Shown here: positions 32,559-44,141 of the stretch, one piece after another
How the letters are laid out: each line of letters begins with the position of its first letter
How positions within the stretch are numbered: position 1 is the first letter of the stretch
NCBI GenBank assembly: GCA_002917075.1
Contig: NTMA01000012.1
Coordinates: 310,001-374,000, forward strand
Direction of reading: 5' to 3'
Length of the DNA: 64,000 bases
Source of the DNA: Hawksworthiomyces lignivorus
Lineage: Eukaryota; Ascomycota; Sordariomycetes; Ophiostomatales; Ophiostomataceae
The notes under the pieces: generated by a model
Database searches by the model: none
What the model was told of the DNA's origin: nothing
Seen by the model: the letters and a program-made list of their open reading frames with translations, nothing else
Translations under genes and position numbers: made by a program

Positions 32559-35500
32559 TGTTGGACCTGTGGGCTTTGAGGGTGAGTATGCTGTTGGAGC
32601 AAGGGAGGCTAGAGGCTGGAGAAGAAATCTTGTTGACTGCATTGCGGATACAGCAGGTTGCTGCAGATTGCTCTGATTTACGGCATATTTCTTTTATTCC
32701 CCCATTTTATGACATTTGACGAATACCAATCGAGTTGTTCCAACACATGAACGGGTACTTAGGACAGTTTGGTCTTCCTCTGATTGAAGATCCCCCTCTC
32801 ATATTAGAGAGAACCTCAGCTGAGTGATAAGATGTCTGTGATGGGTCGGAAAAGACGATGGCTTTTTAAGACGCCAAATTCGGAAAAGATGCTGGTCTAG
32901 CGAAGACGCAGTCATCTTTGCCCTAGGAGTGTTCTGATTTCCGGCGCACACAAGTTTGTTTTCAGCGCATCTCTCACCCCAGCAAATATAGTCTTGTCGA
33001 CTTTGCCTTTTATGCTTTTCATGCCTAGCAGAGTCGGTCCTATTTCTCTTTGTGGGTTGCAGAGATGACAGGAACTATTGCTTGCAGCGAACAAGCAGTC
33101 ATCTGCAAGGTTTTTCTTCTTCTCTATCCTATTCTGGCTTCTGGTCTTCTTTCTACCCCGTCTACGCCACAGATATAGTCATCTGACTTTTTAAGTTTTG
33201 TCATTTTCGGATTTTTGTTCCTTTTCTTTGTGTTCTTCCTTTTCCCTTTTCTATTCCTGTATGTAATACTGTCGTCGATCTGCAAGACTGAATCTTGTAC
33301 GCTGGGCCAAGAAAGGTAACCACCACACCACAACCTACCCTCCATTTCCTCTGTCGCTATTCCATTCATATCATTTTTGCAGTCGTTGGCGGTTTGCTGG
33401 GGGGGCCTCTTAAATGACTTGTCCCATTTTTGGGGGGGTAACCATACTCTGTCTTTTCCTGCTTTCTTGAATGTTGTTTCCGACCTAGTCCGCATCGTGT
33501 TTTCTGCTTCCTTTTTCTTGTGCTTTGGCTTTTTGCCTCTTTAGTCTCCTGCAGTGGGCCAAAAGGGGACCCCTCCACGTTGCATTGCTGCCCAAGAGAG
33601 GGAAGAGCAAGAAAGGGGAGAGCAAAAAGAGCGTCTCCAGAGCACCAAAAAAAGATCAGAAGATGAAGACCTTCGGAATGTTGAGACCATTCAGCGACAA
33701 ACTGCTTTGCTCTTTATATTTATACCATTGGCCATTTTTTATTTCAGGAATTGACAGATTTATGGCAGCCAGAGCGAGCTCTCGTCTATTCTGCCAGAGA
33801 CATGAGCACTGGGAAGTAGGTGTGCACTAATTTTCACACTCAATTGAAGAGGATTCGAAGAGAAAAGAAAAGAAACAGAGTCTCGGGGCGAAGAGGGCAA
33901 TTAATCAAGCAACGAGAAGCTCTGCTAGTACGGGGGCTCTTTCGCCATATCCCATTCGTCAAAATTAAACCCGTGCCGTCCAGTTTGTTTAAGCGTTGGA
34001 ATGAGACTGCAGGTTTCTGATAAATGCGACTGCACTAACAAGAAAAGCAAACCAGAAAACTGGCGCAGGGGTATTTTTTTAGGGGACTGGACAGAAGCGG
34101 GTATTCGGTTTAGCAGCCCTTGCCAGCTCCTCTTCTCCGCCCTCCTCTGCCTCGTCGTCGTGTCTCGGGGTTGCGCCATTCACACACAAAAGCTCGGTCG
34201 TAACTGGTGGTCTAAGACTAAGCAGCTTGGTGATTTGTCAATAGAGGCACAAGTGTGTGATAGAAAAAGCAGGTACACACAATATCGAATAGGCCAACTT
34301 ATGCAGTCAGCAACTGATTTGCTCCAATGTTTTGCTTTAAGATGACTGGCTTTTTTGGTCTTAGTACGTACAGGGTAGTACTTTTTTTTATTACCTGGAC
34401 CGAAGGCACAAACGCATGGAATTTGCCGATGGAAATCGACCTCCGAAGCGGTCTGCGTTTCTGCTACCGGGGGTTACATGATAATACGGCCAGTGCCGGG
34501 GTCTGATCACGTACGGGAAAAATGTATTTTTGGCAGTGGACGCGGGAGATATGCGTGTGCTCCACCATTGCATCCCCTACTACCCTGATGCAGTGCCTTC
34601 TCTGTCCTAGCGATGATTTCTCGCTTAGGCTTACAGTGCATGTTTCGCCCCCAAATTTCGCTGCAGGAGGCAGCGGGCGTGTGCTTGCCAACATCTTGAC
34701 GCAAGACACGTATCCGTGTGTTGGAAATAAGAGATGCTCAATGCCCAATCTGCCCGGTGTGGCCAGTGACGTCAAGCTTGAGTAGGACGCAAGGCCCACG
34801 CCACGCCAGGAAAAGGACTCATCAGCTCGCTAGGCGGGCTTCGGTTTGAAGAGCCGGATTGGTATATGCAGAAGTGTTGAGAGTCCTGCCACAACGAACG
34901 ACAAAATTCACAAAGCAAAACGACGAGGATCCCCACAAACGCCAATCAAAAAACCTGCTAGTTTCAGTTTCACAGACACCCCAATGAACCAAATCAAATC
35001 AAAAGACGGCCAGGACTAGGCAGCCGTGCGTCGCCGGACGCTACCGCGGCAAGACCAATAGAAGGCAGAGTCAATAAGCAGCCTTCCGCTGCAGGACGCC
35101 TGGTTGGAGTAACAACGTGCTGTGTCCTTGGCGACGGCCTTTATCTCCCTCATGATTTACGTCTGACCCAGGACTTTCAGCTGGTTTCGTTTAATGGCGA
35201 GGCTGTGCGCCTTGTATGTGTACGCCATTGTGACCTTGTGACTCGTTACAGGCCGTTGCATTTTGTAATAGGCTGGCAACGGTCTCCAATCCGAGAGCTG
35301 ATTGAGGCACTGGCCACAACACCAAGCAAGATCCGACCTAGATTATGCATATGCTATGGTGTGAGCTGGCAGTCTCTCTGGGTAGGGCAAGTACCGAGTC
35401 AAGAAATGCGTCCCTCTGCGGACGGAAAAACACAATTCTTCCTCAGGGCGAAGAGAGACGATAAGAGGAAGCGGGGACGAGGAGCAAGGTGATGGCAAAG

Positions 35501-37620
35501 AAAGCCATGCGTCGCCCTATCCGCGTTTCTTATGACACGGCCGAACCAGAAGCAGCCTGTACCGTCATCTTTCTCGGTAGCGGGCTTTGAGTTTTCCCTT
35601 CGTATTCGATACCAAATTTCGGCTTTGTGCTTCCTGGTGACATGACATTCTTTGACGCAAAAAAGTCTTGCTTTTTTTCCCCGCCAACTCTCTAGGCCAA
35701 TCTCGTCTTTAATTCATCTTTTCAAGAAGACTCGGCCATAACTGTCTGCAACGAATGCGCATCATGAAACGAGGAGATTGTCGCTGGGGAGGTGAGCATT
35801 ATGACCTGTCACTTGCAGTTTGATGGTGAGCAAGAGGAGAAAGTCGAAGGTGAACAGAGCAAGACCAAGAATCTGCTCCTCCTTCTTGGCCTTGTACAAA
35901 TTTATAAAAATATGACAATTCCTCCAATTCTGATAGTTCTGATAATTCTGACAAGTGTGGCAATTCTGGCAATTTGGACAGCGCTGTCCCGACTTGGACC
36001 TTAGCGAAAAAAGAACCTACGAACCAGGCGAATAGGTACTGCGTGCATAGCATCAATCGAGGGAGAAGATTGGATGCACGCCTGCGTCACGCCACCCACC
36101 ATCAAGTCTCAGAAAAGCTGACCTGGGCCAATTTCTCTTCTTCCAGCACTGGGGGAATTGTCAGCCGCGTCGCCGCGCCCGTTGCTGGCGCGAAAATCGT
36201 TCCTGGAGAGGGTGCACTGCAATTGGCACTGCGTAAACCGTCACGTTCACCATGAAGAAGAATGCATATAATTGGGACGCAATGCCAGAGCTGCAATGCC
36301 ATTCATACAATACACGCATAAAAATACAAGTCTGCAATTCTTACCTCTAAATGACGGCAATAATATGGTCCACATCATATTCGCGCGGGCACAGAGCTCG
36401 TTGCAGCTGATTTATCGTATCTCAGAGGCCTCTCAAATCAGCGCCCTGGCGACCCCTTGCTGCTTCTCCACCAACGGACCTTAACTAGGTCAAGCCTAGA
36501 AACGGCTGCGCTAGCGCAACGATTGACAGAAAACAGGCGCCGCCTGCTGGTGCATCGTCTGCTCTGCAGCTCCAAGAATGACGCTAGGATGGGGCAGGTT
36601 TAGGGCATGCTCAATACTCTACGTACATGCGCATCCAGCATCCATGCCCGTTGCACTCCTCCGACACGGCTGACGATGCGATGCTAGAGTAGCTTCGAGC
36701 AGGGTCGAGAAGCAGAGGAAAGCAAGAAAAATGGTAGCAAAAAGGCCAGCAAAGGCGAACAGCTGCAGGACCATGTCGAATGAACCGTGGGGCATGAAGG
36801 AAAGAAGAAGCGACAGCCAAACTTGGCGTAGTGTAATTGGATGGTTGAATATGGATCATTCGAATCGTTCGACATCAGCGCCCGACTCCACCTGTAGTGT
36901 ACGATAATATTATCTGCGAAGAGTTCAGAGACAGATCCACCGGCTCACCGGAATCCATTACCTGTAAGTTGTCATGGCGCGGGATGTCTGTGGCCAAGCC
37001 GCAAGGTCTGTATAAAAAAGGTCGACGAAGGATGTAATGTTCCAGACAGAGAAGGCGACAAGGCAAAGGTGGCAGGGGGAGGAGAGAAGCAGAGAGTACG
37101 GAGTAGAGGACAGAGCCGCTGCGAGGTGCAAAACGGGATAGGCGCAGAGAAGAGAGCTTTGGGGCAGTTCTGAAGTTCGGAGCAGTCGTACAAATGCTTA
37201 AAGAGAGCGGAATATTATTTACACATGCGAATATATACACACCCGCATCTCTCTAATTGGGGAAGACGCTAACACACCCCCGTGCCTTCTAGTTATCCGT
37301 ATCCTACCTTCCTACGATACGTATGTACGGCGTATGTACGAGTACACAAATGCGACGGAGCACAGAGAAGCTGCACGTGCAGAACACAACCGGAATAGAT
37401 CTTTTTATTTCTCCACAAGAAAGAGCAATGAAGCAGCTGTGTGGCCGAGAACACACCGTCGTACCTGCCTTGTAAGTCAATGTATAGCGTACGCTTGTGT
37501 ACGCTCGCTGTGTGTATTAGTCTGCGAAGTGTCGTGGGTGTCTGCATGTTTGTTGGTACTTCCTTCCACATACATAGCGCCGTTGACTTACACCCTCAGA
37601 GTGTGGGGTGTTCGTCGTTA

Positions 37621-37623
<3 letters not shown>

Positions 37624-37659
<36 letters not shown>
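37624..37659 (+). repeat. T36 homopolymer
   Basis: Thirty-six consecutive T residues; they make the long Phe-rich and Lys-rich shadow frames here meaningless. Confidence 0.95.
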
Positions 37660-37663
<4 letters not shown>

Positions 37664-38677
37664 CAATCTGACGTGGAGACCGTTTTGCTCTTGCCCCTTT
37701 CTGCACAATGCCCGGAAAGGCGTCCGATTCCTCTGGTTTGGCTCCCCCATTGTTCTTACATGCGGAATGCGCACTACTACGTGGAGCTTGCAACAACGAG
37801 GCACGGGTTTTTATGACTTGTTCTTATGCGTATTTCCTGTTTTATCGATATGCCTTCTTTTTCTTTTTTGGAACATCCTTTCGCTCTCTGCCTTTCTCTC
37901 TCGTCTCTCATCTTCGACGTCTTCACTGGACTTGACTTTTTTCTCAAATGAGTATTCCGTATTCCTCTTATTCTTCTTCGTCTTCTTCTCGTGTCTTCCT
38001 GTCTCATTTCTCCATTTCCTCCAATCCTTGTACTGCCCCTTCAGCTCCCTAGACCTCGACTTCTCTGCCTCTCTTGCTTCGTCTTTCTTTTTTCTCCTCA
38101 TCCTGTTTTCTTTTTTTCAATATACACCCCCCCTTTTCCCCCATTCGGTTCTCACACCCTTGTCTGTCGCCATGCATTGATTGGTGCGGACCCAATCCGC
38201 CTTGCTTCCCGCTGTTTCCCAGCCAAGAAAAGAAATAAAGTGTGAATGAGAGTTCCCAGAACGTCTTCAAACCGCCCAGAAATTCAGTCACACGAGCCCT
38301 TCAGAGACAGCCCGGTTGCTCCCTTCCATCCCATCCAGCAGCTCTCTACCGCCAACGTCGCACACGGCTGCACCGCAACTTTGCCGGCTGCAAGCCGTGC
38401 GAGTATTAGTTGCTCTGCTCACGCCCCTATTTGCCTCACTTTGCCTCCCATCACCGCTACTGTAGTCCCCCTTGCAGAAGCCGGTAGACATATCTGCTTC
38501 TGTGCGCTGTTTCTCTTCATCGCAAGTGCTTTGCCACAGCGCTATTTTCATATCTTACAGAGCCCAATCTGCATCATCCTCCGAAAAGTTATGAAACTGA
38601 ACAGCGGGTGCCACGCTATGCTCAGTTCGGGTAGGGGACTTTTTTGCTGTATCGCCAGAGCGATTACGTATACCCTA

Positions 38678-38694
38678 CCCCCCCCCCCCCCCCC
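38678..38694 (+). repeat. C17 homopolymer
   Basis: Seventeen consecutive C residues in intergenic DNA. Confidence 0.95.
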
Positions 38695-40236
38695 AAGCAT
38701 CCCAGCATCCCAGCGAACCAGGCCTCCTCTTTTTAGGGTACGGCGTGCGAAGCTGGGGAGATCAATTAGCATTACTGCATATAAGTTGCTGCTGTTTGGT
38801 AGCAGACGAGATACTGCGCTCCGTACTTCGCATACCTGGTGCCTCGTAAACCCACACCATACACAGCTATCACAAACTGCCGGGATACACTCCCCTTGTC
38901 TCTTCTGCCTTTCCCGGTGAGTTGGTCCGCGCGGACAAGGTGACACTGTCGTGGACCAGAGAGCTCGAACGCGACAAAGATACACTGGACGAGACAACTT
39001 GGTGTGCGGAGTGTTAAGTAAGACATATCACACTTGCACCGCTGCCACACATTTCCATCTTACAGAGAGAGAAGAGACAAGAGACAAAAGGAGCTGAGGT
39101 AGCCAACGGAGAATGCGCCCCCAACAAAAGTGGGCTTTATAAGAAGAGACAAGAGGCAGCGAGAGGGGATATACAGAAAAAAAAAATACACGGAACGCGA
39201 CAGAGAGGACTTCCAACTTGCTCGGCCACGTCTACAACGATTGCATGCCACCGACCCTTGCGGGTTGTTGCAGTTGAGATTTCGATAGGTTAGTGCAAAT
39301 AAGACGATCGTCTGCTCTCTTGTTGGCGATGTGATACCAACAGACACTCAACCTGTCTATCTTATTGCTTTTTCTCATTTGCCTCCGGACCCTGGTTGGA
39401 TTTCTTCTTTGCTTTTTTCATTATTTGTATTGGATTACCTATTTTTCATGTTTTGCATACCGCATCCTTTCGCTTTTCTTCTTCGCTTCTGTCATCCGCT
39501 TCCTCGTGATCCCTGCACTTTCAGTCCAAGTCTTTCTCGGTTCCAGTGTCCAATTGGGGGTGGGTGTGCGCTCCTTCGCCTTTGCCCGGTGTCTAATAAA
39601 CGTTTACCGCATCCGTTTTTTAAGCGGCCTTCCCAGTTGTCCTTGTTGGCTCTTCCGGGCAATATTTTTTCTTTCCGTTCTATTCTTCTTTTCTGACCTT
39701 CCCTTTTCATTCAGACCGCCAGCTTTCTTTTTTTTTTTTTTGGTCTGGGCGTCTTCAAATGCATGTTCAGCTGCGTCACCTCCACCGCTTCATCTCGCCT
39801 CCGTCTCCAGGTCTCGGCTCGTGCCAGCCTCGTCGGTCAACGGCCTAACTCAGAGGAAGCGAATTCCATGTGCTGCGATCACTTTGTCTACTTACCATAT
39901 AGACTGGTACGATCTGCTGCACCTGCATACAAAGTACAGCGTAAGGCAAGGTCTCTCTGCCTGATGTGTACAAACAAAATCGACAGCACATGCAATCTTG
40001 TGACCGACAGCTCGATGACCCACGAGCCCTTATTCTGATCACTTTGTAGCAACTTCCACTGGCCAGCCGTCTGCTTAGGATCTGTCTCAGTCAAGCAGTT
40101 ACACGGCATGGGATACTTTGATTTTGTCTGTTATCCTTTGGTTCTGCTCTGTCTTGCTGCTAGGTCCGTCCTGAACAAATAAAGTGACCGCCATTTGATA
40201 GACCCGTGGATTTGCGGTTCACCCCATTTTCATTCT

Positions 40237-40260
40237 CATTCCTATTCTCATTCCTATTCT
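40237..40260 (+). repeat. 12-bp tandem repeat CATTCCTATTCT
   Basis: Two perfect copies with a degenerate flanking unit on each side (CATTCTCATT before, CATTC after), within the CT-rich leader of the acyltransferase gene. Confidence 0.85.
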
Positions 40261-40799
40261 CATTCGACAGCTGCCCTTCCCGTCTGCTCTCAATATTCTG
40301 CTCACCCTGTCCTCACCCTCTCATCATCGTATTGGAACGCCAACACCCCTACAAACGGCCACTCTTACAAGCGGTTTTCCAACAGGACTTGACCATGCCA
40401 TCTCTCAGCCCACCCCCCAACTGCTGCACACCCAGCCTCACACAAGACCCAGACGCTCTTTCCAGCAGGCCAGCAGGTAGATCTACAAACGGCGGCCATA
40501 ATCAGCGCAGTCTACGTGGATGGAAGACAATTCTCCCCGACTTCAGCCATTTTCTAGAAGTCTATCCCTTTCGCTGGCCCGGCCCGGCCCTCCTCTCGTT
40601 TTCTTCTTTCTCTTTTCTACGGCAGCCTGCGAACGACATCCAGCCTACAAATACCCATCATTTCCGCCAGGACCCTTCACCACTGCCTTCTTCACTTCCT
40701 TCTCACTCATCCTTCGTCACGCCTGTGCCCATAAAACGTTTATTTCTCCGTGCGGTAGAAAAGCTCGGGTTTATCCAGTCCAAGAATCCATCAACAAAA

Positions 40800-42323
40800 A
40801 TGCCTTTCCTGGCTGACGAGAAGAAGATGTCGTCAGATGGGCATACACTCACGCGACTTGATGCATGGGACCAGGCAGCTATGAGAGCCTACATGAAAGT
40901 TGCGTTGTGTTTCCCCTTTGACAACAGCAAGACAAACGCTGCTGCGGAGCACATCAAGGCCTCTCTGGCACGTCTTGCCCAGCAACGCCCTGATTTTGCT
41001 GGCACTCTCGAAGTGCACGAAGGCAGCATAGTCTATCTTAGAACCGGAACGCACTCAGACGCAAAGTCCGCGACTATCCCCTTTTCAGTTGTCGATATCA
41101 CCTCTCAATTCCCATACGCTTCATACGAAGAGCTCAAGGCGGCTGGGTTCCCTCCTGCTGCGTTCGTTGGACCTCATTTTGACCAGCCCTGTGTCCTGGG
41201 TGAGGGCAAACCCGGCATCCCAGTCGCCATTGTGAGGGCCTTTGTCATTCCCGGAGGTCTCCTGCTTGGTATTTTCTTCTGCCACGCATTTGCCGACGGC
41301 GATTGCCTCCGGATCTTGTTAGAGGCATTTGCTGGTCAGACATGCAACAAGCTCGTTGGCGGCCCATCGACCAAGAAACTTCATGTTCCTTCGGGGCGCG
41401 AGTCGACAAATGGCGCTGATACGCCTTGCGTCGATAGACTTTTTGAACGCATCCCCGAGTACGTTCTTTTGGATCAGCCGGACGGCCCTATTAACGGAAA
41501 GTTGAAAGCAGGCGGTGTACCGATGGAGAAAATCGCCAAAATCGGCAAGATTTTTGTTTTTGACAACGCTCGCCTGACCGAGCTTCGCTGCAGCATCCTA
41601 TGGGCAAATGGTGAGGCATTGGGTGCCACCAATGGGTCAGCCAGCCATAAGGGTCGGCTTGCCGCCTCCCAGGCACTTCCATCTAACTATACTTGTCTGG
41701 CGGCTCTAGCTTGGGCACATATTTCGCGTGCCCGGATCGCCGACCCTGTTGTATATGTACCACGCGACGGCGTGGTCGACAACAAGGCCTTGTTGCAGAC
41801 AATGGTCAACTGGAAGAACCGAGCATTCCACGAAGCGAACCCGGACTACTACGGCAACGCTACTGCTGTCGCCGTTACTCTGCTGCCAACCGATGGAATT
41901 CTTGCCGAAGCGTCCAGCAATCGATCCCGACTCAAGGACTTGGTATATAGAATTGAAAAGACGATCTCGGGCGTCAATGACGATTATGTCCGAGACCGCA
42001 CTGAGCTTTTCAACCGCGTATCGGACCCACGCCTGGTCGGTCTACGATTCGATCCGCGAACGCCGCAGGATCTCGGTTTCAACACTTGGCGGTACTTTGG
42101 TGCCGACACAGAATGGTTCATTCCTGGCGTTAGCACGGCCCCTACATCACCAGATTCGCTTCGACGGATGCAAGACGTTTGGAACATGAGTGGTGCATTG
42201 ATACTGCCCGCCAAGCTGTCTTCAAGCGTCCACGAATTGCTCGTCACACTTCCGCAGACGTCAATGGACATTCTCTGCAAGGACCCAGACTGGATGCGGT
42301 GGGTAGACCGAGTCATCGGATAA
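40800..42323 (+). CDS. BAHD-like acyltransferase (trichothecene 3-O-acetyltransferase-like family)
   Basis: A single exon encodes 507 residues from ATG 40800, which has a strong context (ACAAAAATG). The motif H162-AFA-D166-G is the HxxxDG catalytic motif and D424-LGFNTW stands where DFGWG-type motifs lie in the family. These enzymes transfer an acyl group from acyl-CoA to an alcohol or amine of a small molecule. The natural substrate cannot be told; the family includes secondary-metabolite and detoxifying enzymes. No signal peptide on the 507-residue form, so cytosolic. The frame stays open to 40206, and an in-frame ATG at 40395 with a fair context would add 135 low-complexity residues. It is convergent with the oxygenase gene, 531 bp away. 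Confidence 0.85.
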   Translation: MPFLADEKKMSSDGHTLTRLDAWDQAAMRAYMKVALCFPFDNSKTNAAAEHIKASLARLAQQRPDFAGTLEVHEGSIVYLRTGTHSDAKSATIPFSVVDITSQFPYASYEELKAAGFPPAAFVGPHFDQPCVLGEGKPGIPVAIVRAFVIPGGLLLGIFFCHAFADGDCLRILLEAFAGQTCNKLVGGPSTKKLHVPSGRESTNGADTPCVDRLFERIPEYVLLDQPDGPINGKLKAGGVPMEKIAKIGKIFVFDNARLTELRCSILWANGEALGATNGSASHKGRLAASQALPSNYTCLAALAWAHISRARIADPVVYVPRDGVVDNKALLQTMVNWKNRAFHEANPDYYGNATAVAVTLLPTDGILAEASSNRSRLKDLVYRIEKTISGVNDDYVRDRTELFNRVSDPRLVGLRFDPRTPQDLGFNTWRYFGADTEWFIPGVSTAPTSPDSLRRMQDVWNMSGALILPAKLSSSVHELLVTLPQTSMDILCKDPDWMRWVDRVIG

Positions 42324-42854
42324 CTGTCTGATACAGTTTGTATCCCTTTCTCTTTTTTCCTTTTCTTCTTTCGTTGTATTAATAGCTTGCAAAATGGCAT
42401 TGGGATTGGAAGGAAGATAAAAGCAAGTAAGGCGATTTACACAAGGTTTTGTTTTCAAGGATTACGCGAGAAATTGACAGTATATAACAAGTAGTAGCCA
42501 ATTTGGCGAGACTTGTGTAGTAAAACGTCAAGTCAAATTGAACATGTGCGATGGTTTTGCGAGGGAGAAAACGCTTCTAGATCGAAAGGTTCATACCGAA
42601 CATGTTGCAACGCATGTGCTTTATGTAGTCTAATGGTTGTTTGTTGAAAGTAGATCAGAAATATTTTGTTCCTTTGCTTTTGATAGTATTGTCTTCCCTT
42701 GACTTTTATTTCGCATGGTAATATTCTATTTCGGAGCAAAATGCGCAGTACTTTTTTTTTCTCTTTCGTGACAGCATTTCATTACGATGTAAGGAATTGT
42801 GACGATATTACATTTCTCAATTCTAATCCTTCTAGTTGGCGTGTGGAGTCTGCA
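42324..42854. other. Convergent intergenic spacer
   Basis: AT-rich region between the 3' ends of the acyltransferase and the oxygenase; it should hold both terminators. No coding signal. Confidence 0.5.
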
Positions 42855-44141
42855 TCAGGCCACACCGACCAGCTCTTGATCACCTCCATCTTCGTCGAGG
42901 TTTCCAAGTTCCTTCCCTTCTATGCCCTTGCCATTCCCGTCTGGATCGCCTGCATCATCTGCCTTGGCGTCCTTGTTGCACTCCTTGCCGCCGCTTCTGC
43001 TGCTGCGGTATTTTGTCCGCATCGCCTCTCGCGCTTCTTTTCCGACGTTGATGTTCACGCGCTGCTTCCGGATGAGGTCAAACAGCTCGCGGGCACCAAC
43101 GGTTCCCTGCCCGCCAAAAGCCGCCAAGTCGATATCGCCGGTCGTTGTGGCGCGCAGCGCGAAGACAATGCTTCGGCGGGAGCCGGCCGGCGGAATCGGC
43201 GGTGCACTAGCAGCATCAGCAGCAGTAGAATCTTCTGCGGCCGACGCCGTGCTCGCCTCTGCCGGGTCTACCACCACGCGGTGAGCGGCTGACGGAATGC
43301 GGCGGCTGCTCAGGACGTGGAGCGTGTCGCCCGTCATGACGGTGACTCGGGGTGCATCAACCCACGCCGGCGGCGGCGGCGGTGGTGGTGGTGGCTGCTG
43401 CTGTTGCTGCTGCCCGTTTTCGGTTCCTGGTGTGCCGTCCACTGGCTGCACCAGCGGCGGAGACGGCCGCGGCAGGACCTGCAGCCCCTTGCCCCAGCAC
43501 ACGCACAGGGTCAGCAGGCCCAGGTCGCGGTGCTGCTCGGCGCCGCCGCCGCCGGGCTCGTAGCGGAACAGCCGCAGCAGCGAGGGCGGGTCGTTCTTGG
43601 GGTGCAGCGGAGAGGTCTCGTCGCCCTTGGCAGCGTCGCTGTCGTCGCCGCCGTCGCCGGCGGCTGCCTTTCCGACAATGGTGCCGTCGCCCGGCTCCAG
43701 GCTGTCGCCCACGAGGGCGTCCCAGGCGGCGGGGCCCAGGCCCAGGTAGACGCCGACGTCAGCCAGGATGCGGTGCAGCAGGTGGGCGGTGTCGTGCCAG
43801 AGAGGCGCGGCAGCGTCCAGCACGTCCGGGGGCAGGTGCGTCAGGCTGCGGCGCAGGGTCAGAAACTCCTTCTCGCCCGGCAGGTGCGTGTAGCCGCGCT
43901 CGGTGTTGGTCGGGCTGGACGGCGGGCCCCGCGCGCCCGTGCCCGGGCAGTAGGGCGTCTTCTCGTCCAGCGGCCGGGCGAAGAAGGCGTCCGCGGCGCC
44001 CAGCAGGCGGCCGCACTCGTCCTCCAGGTGGGGCGGCAGCGTAAGCCCCAGGTAGCCGTGGGTGCACAGGTGGTGGAGGTCCTCGGGGGCGAGGAGCGGG
44101 GGCGCGTGCGGCGGGGGCGGGACGAAGCTGTCGTCGTCCAT
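42855..44141 (-). CDS. 2-oxoglutarate-Fe(II) dioxygenase, isopenicillin-N-synthase-like
   Basis: A single exon encodes 428 residues, from ATG 44141 (MDDDSFVPPPPHAPP). The double-stranded beta-helix iron ligands are H204-x-D206 (EQHRDLGLL) and H287 (SAAHRVV), and R322-x-S324 would bind the 2-oxoglutarate carboxylate. The N-terminal part has ERGYTHLPGEKEFL, typical of the family's DIOX_N region. A loop between D206 and H287 carries Q6 and P9 runs. The C-terminal 90 residues are charged and disordered. Such enzymes hydroxylate, desaturate or cyclise small molecules using iron, O2 and 2-oxoglutarate. Its neighbour is an acyltransferase, so a shared small-molecule route is possible but not shown. 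Confidence 0.88.
   Translation of the reverse strand: MDDDSFVPPPPHAPPLLAPEDLHHLCTHGYLGLTLPPHLEDECGRLLGAADAFFARPLDEKTPYCPGTGARGPPSSPTNTERGYTHLPGEKEFLTLRRSLTHLPPDVLDAAAPLWHDTAHLLHRILADVGVYLGLGPAAWDALVGDSLEPGDGTIVGKAAAGDGGDDSDAAKGDETSPLHPKNDPPSLLRLFRYEPGGGGAEQHRDLGLLTLCVCWGKGLQVLPRPSPPLVQPVDGTPGTENGQQQQQQPPPPPPPPPAWVDAPRVTVMTGDTLHVLSSRRIPSAAHRVVVDPAEASTASAAEDSTAADAASAPPIPPAGSRRSIVFALRATTTGDIDLAAFGGQGTVGARELFDLIRKQRVNINVGKEAREAMRTKYRSSRSGGKECNKDAKADDAGDPDGNGKGIEGKELGNLDEDGGDQELVGVA

Larger units (their letters stand above)
32559..40799. other. 8.2 kb gap, no gene recognised
   Basis: No frame has a recognisable domain. The plus strand is T/C-rich at about 32980-33540, 37600-38240 and 39330-39760, and again from 40210 to the next gene. 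Leader-like tracts of this kind suggest transcription into the acyltransferase gene or from unseen non-coding units. It also has a T36 run, a C17 run, a motif copy at 37096, an imperfect AATTCTG-type repeat at about 35915-35985 and a 12-bp tandem repeat near 40237. Confidence 0.55.

Noticed and set aside
37608..38180. 190-codon Phe/Leu-rich frame that looks like a membrane protein
   Set aside because: It runs through a T36 homopolymer and a T/C-rich region; hydrophobicity is a by-product of T-rich codons.
30042..44141. Secondary-metabolite gene cluster
   Set aside because: An acyltransferase, an oxygenase and a glucosidase are present, but there is no backbone synthase, regulator or cluster transporter among them, and gaps of several kb separate them.
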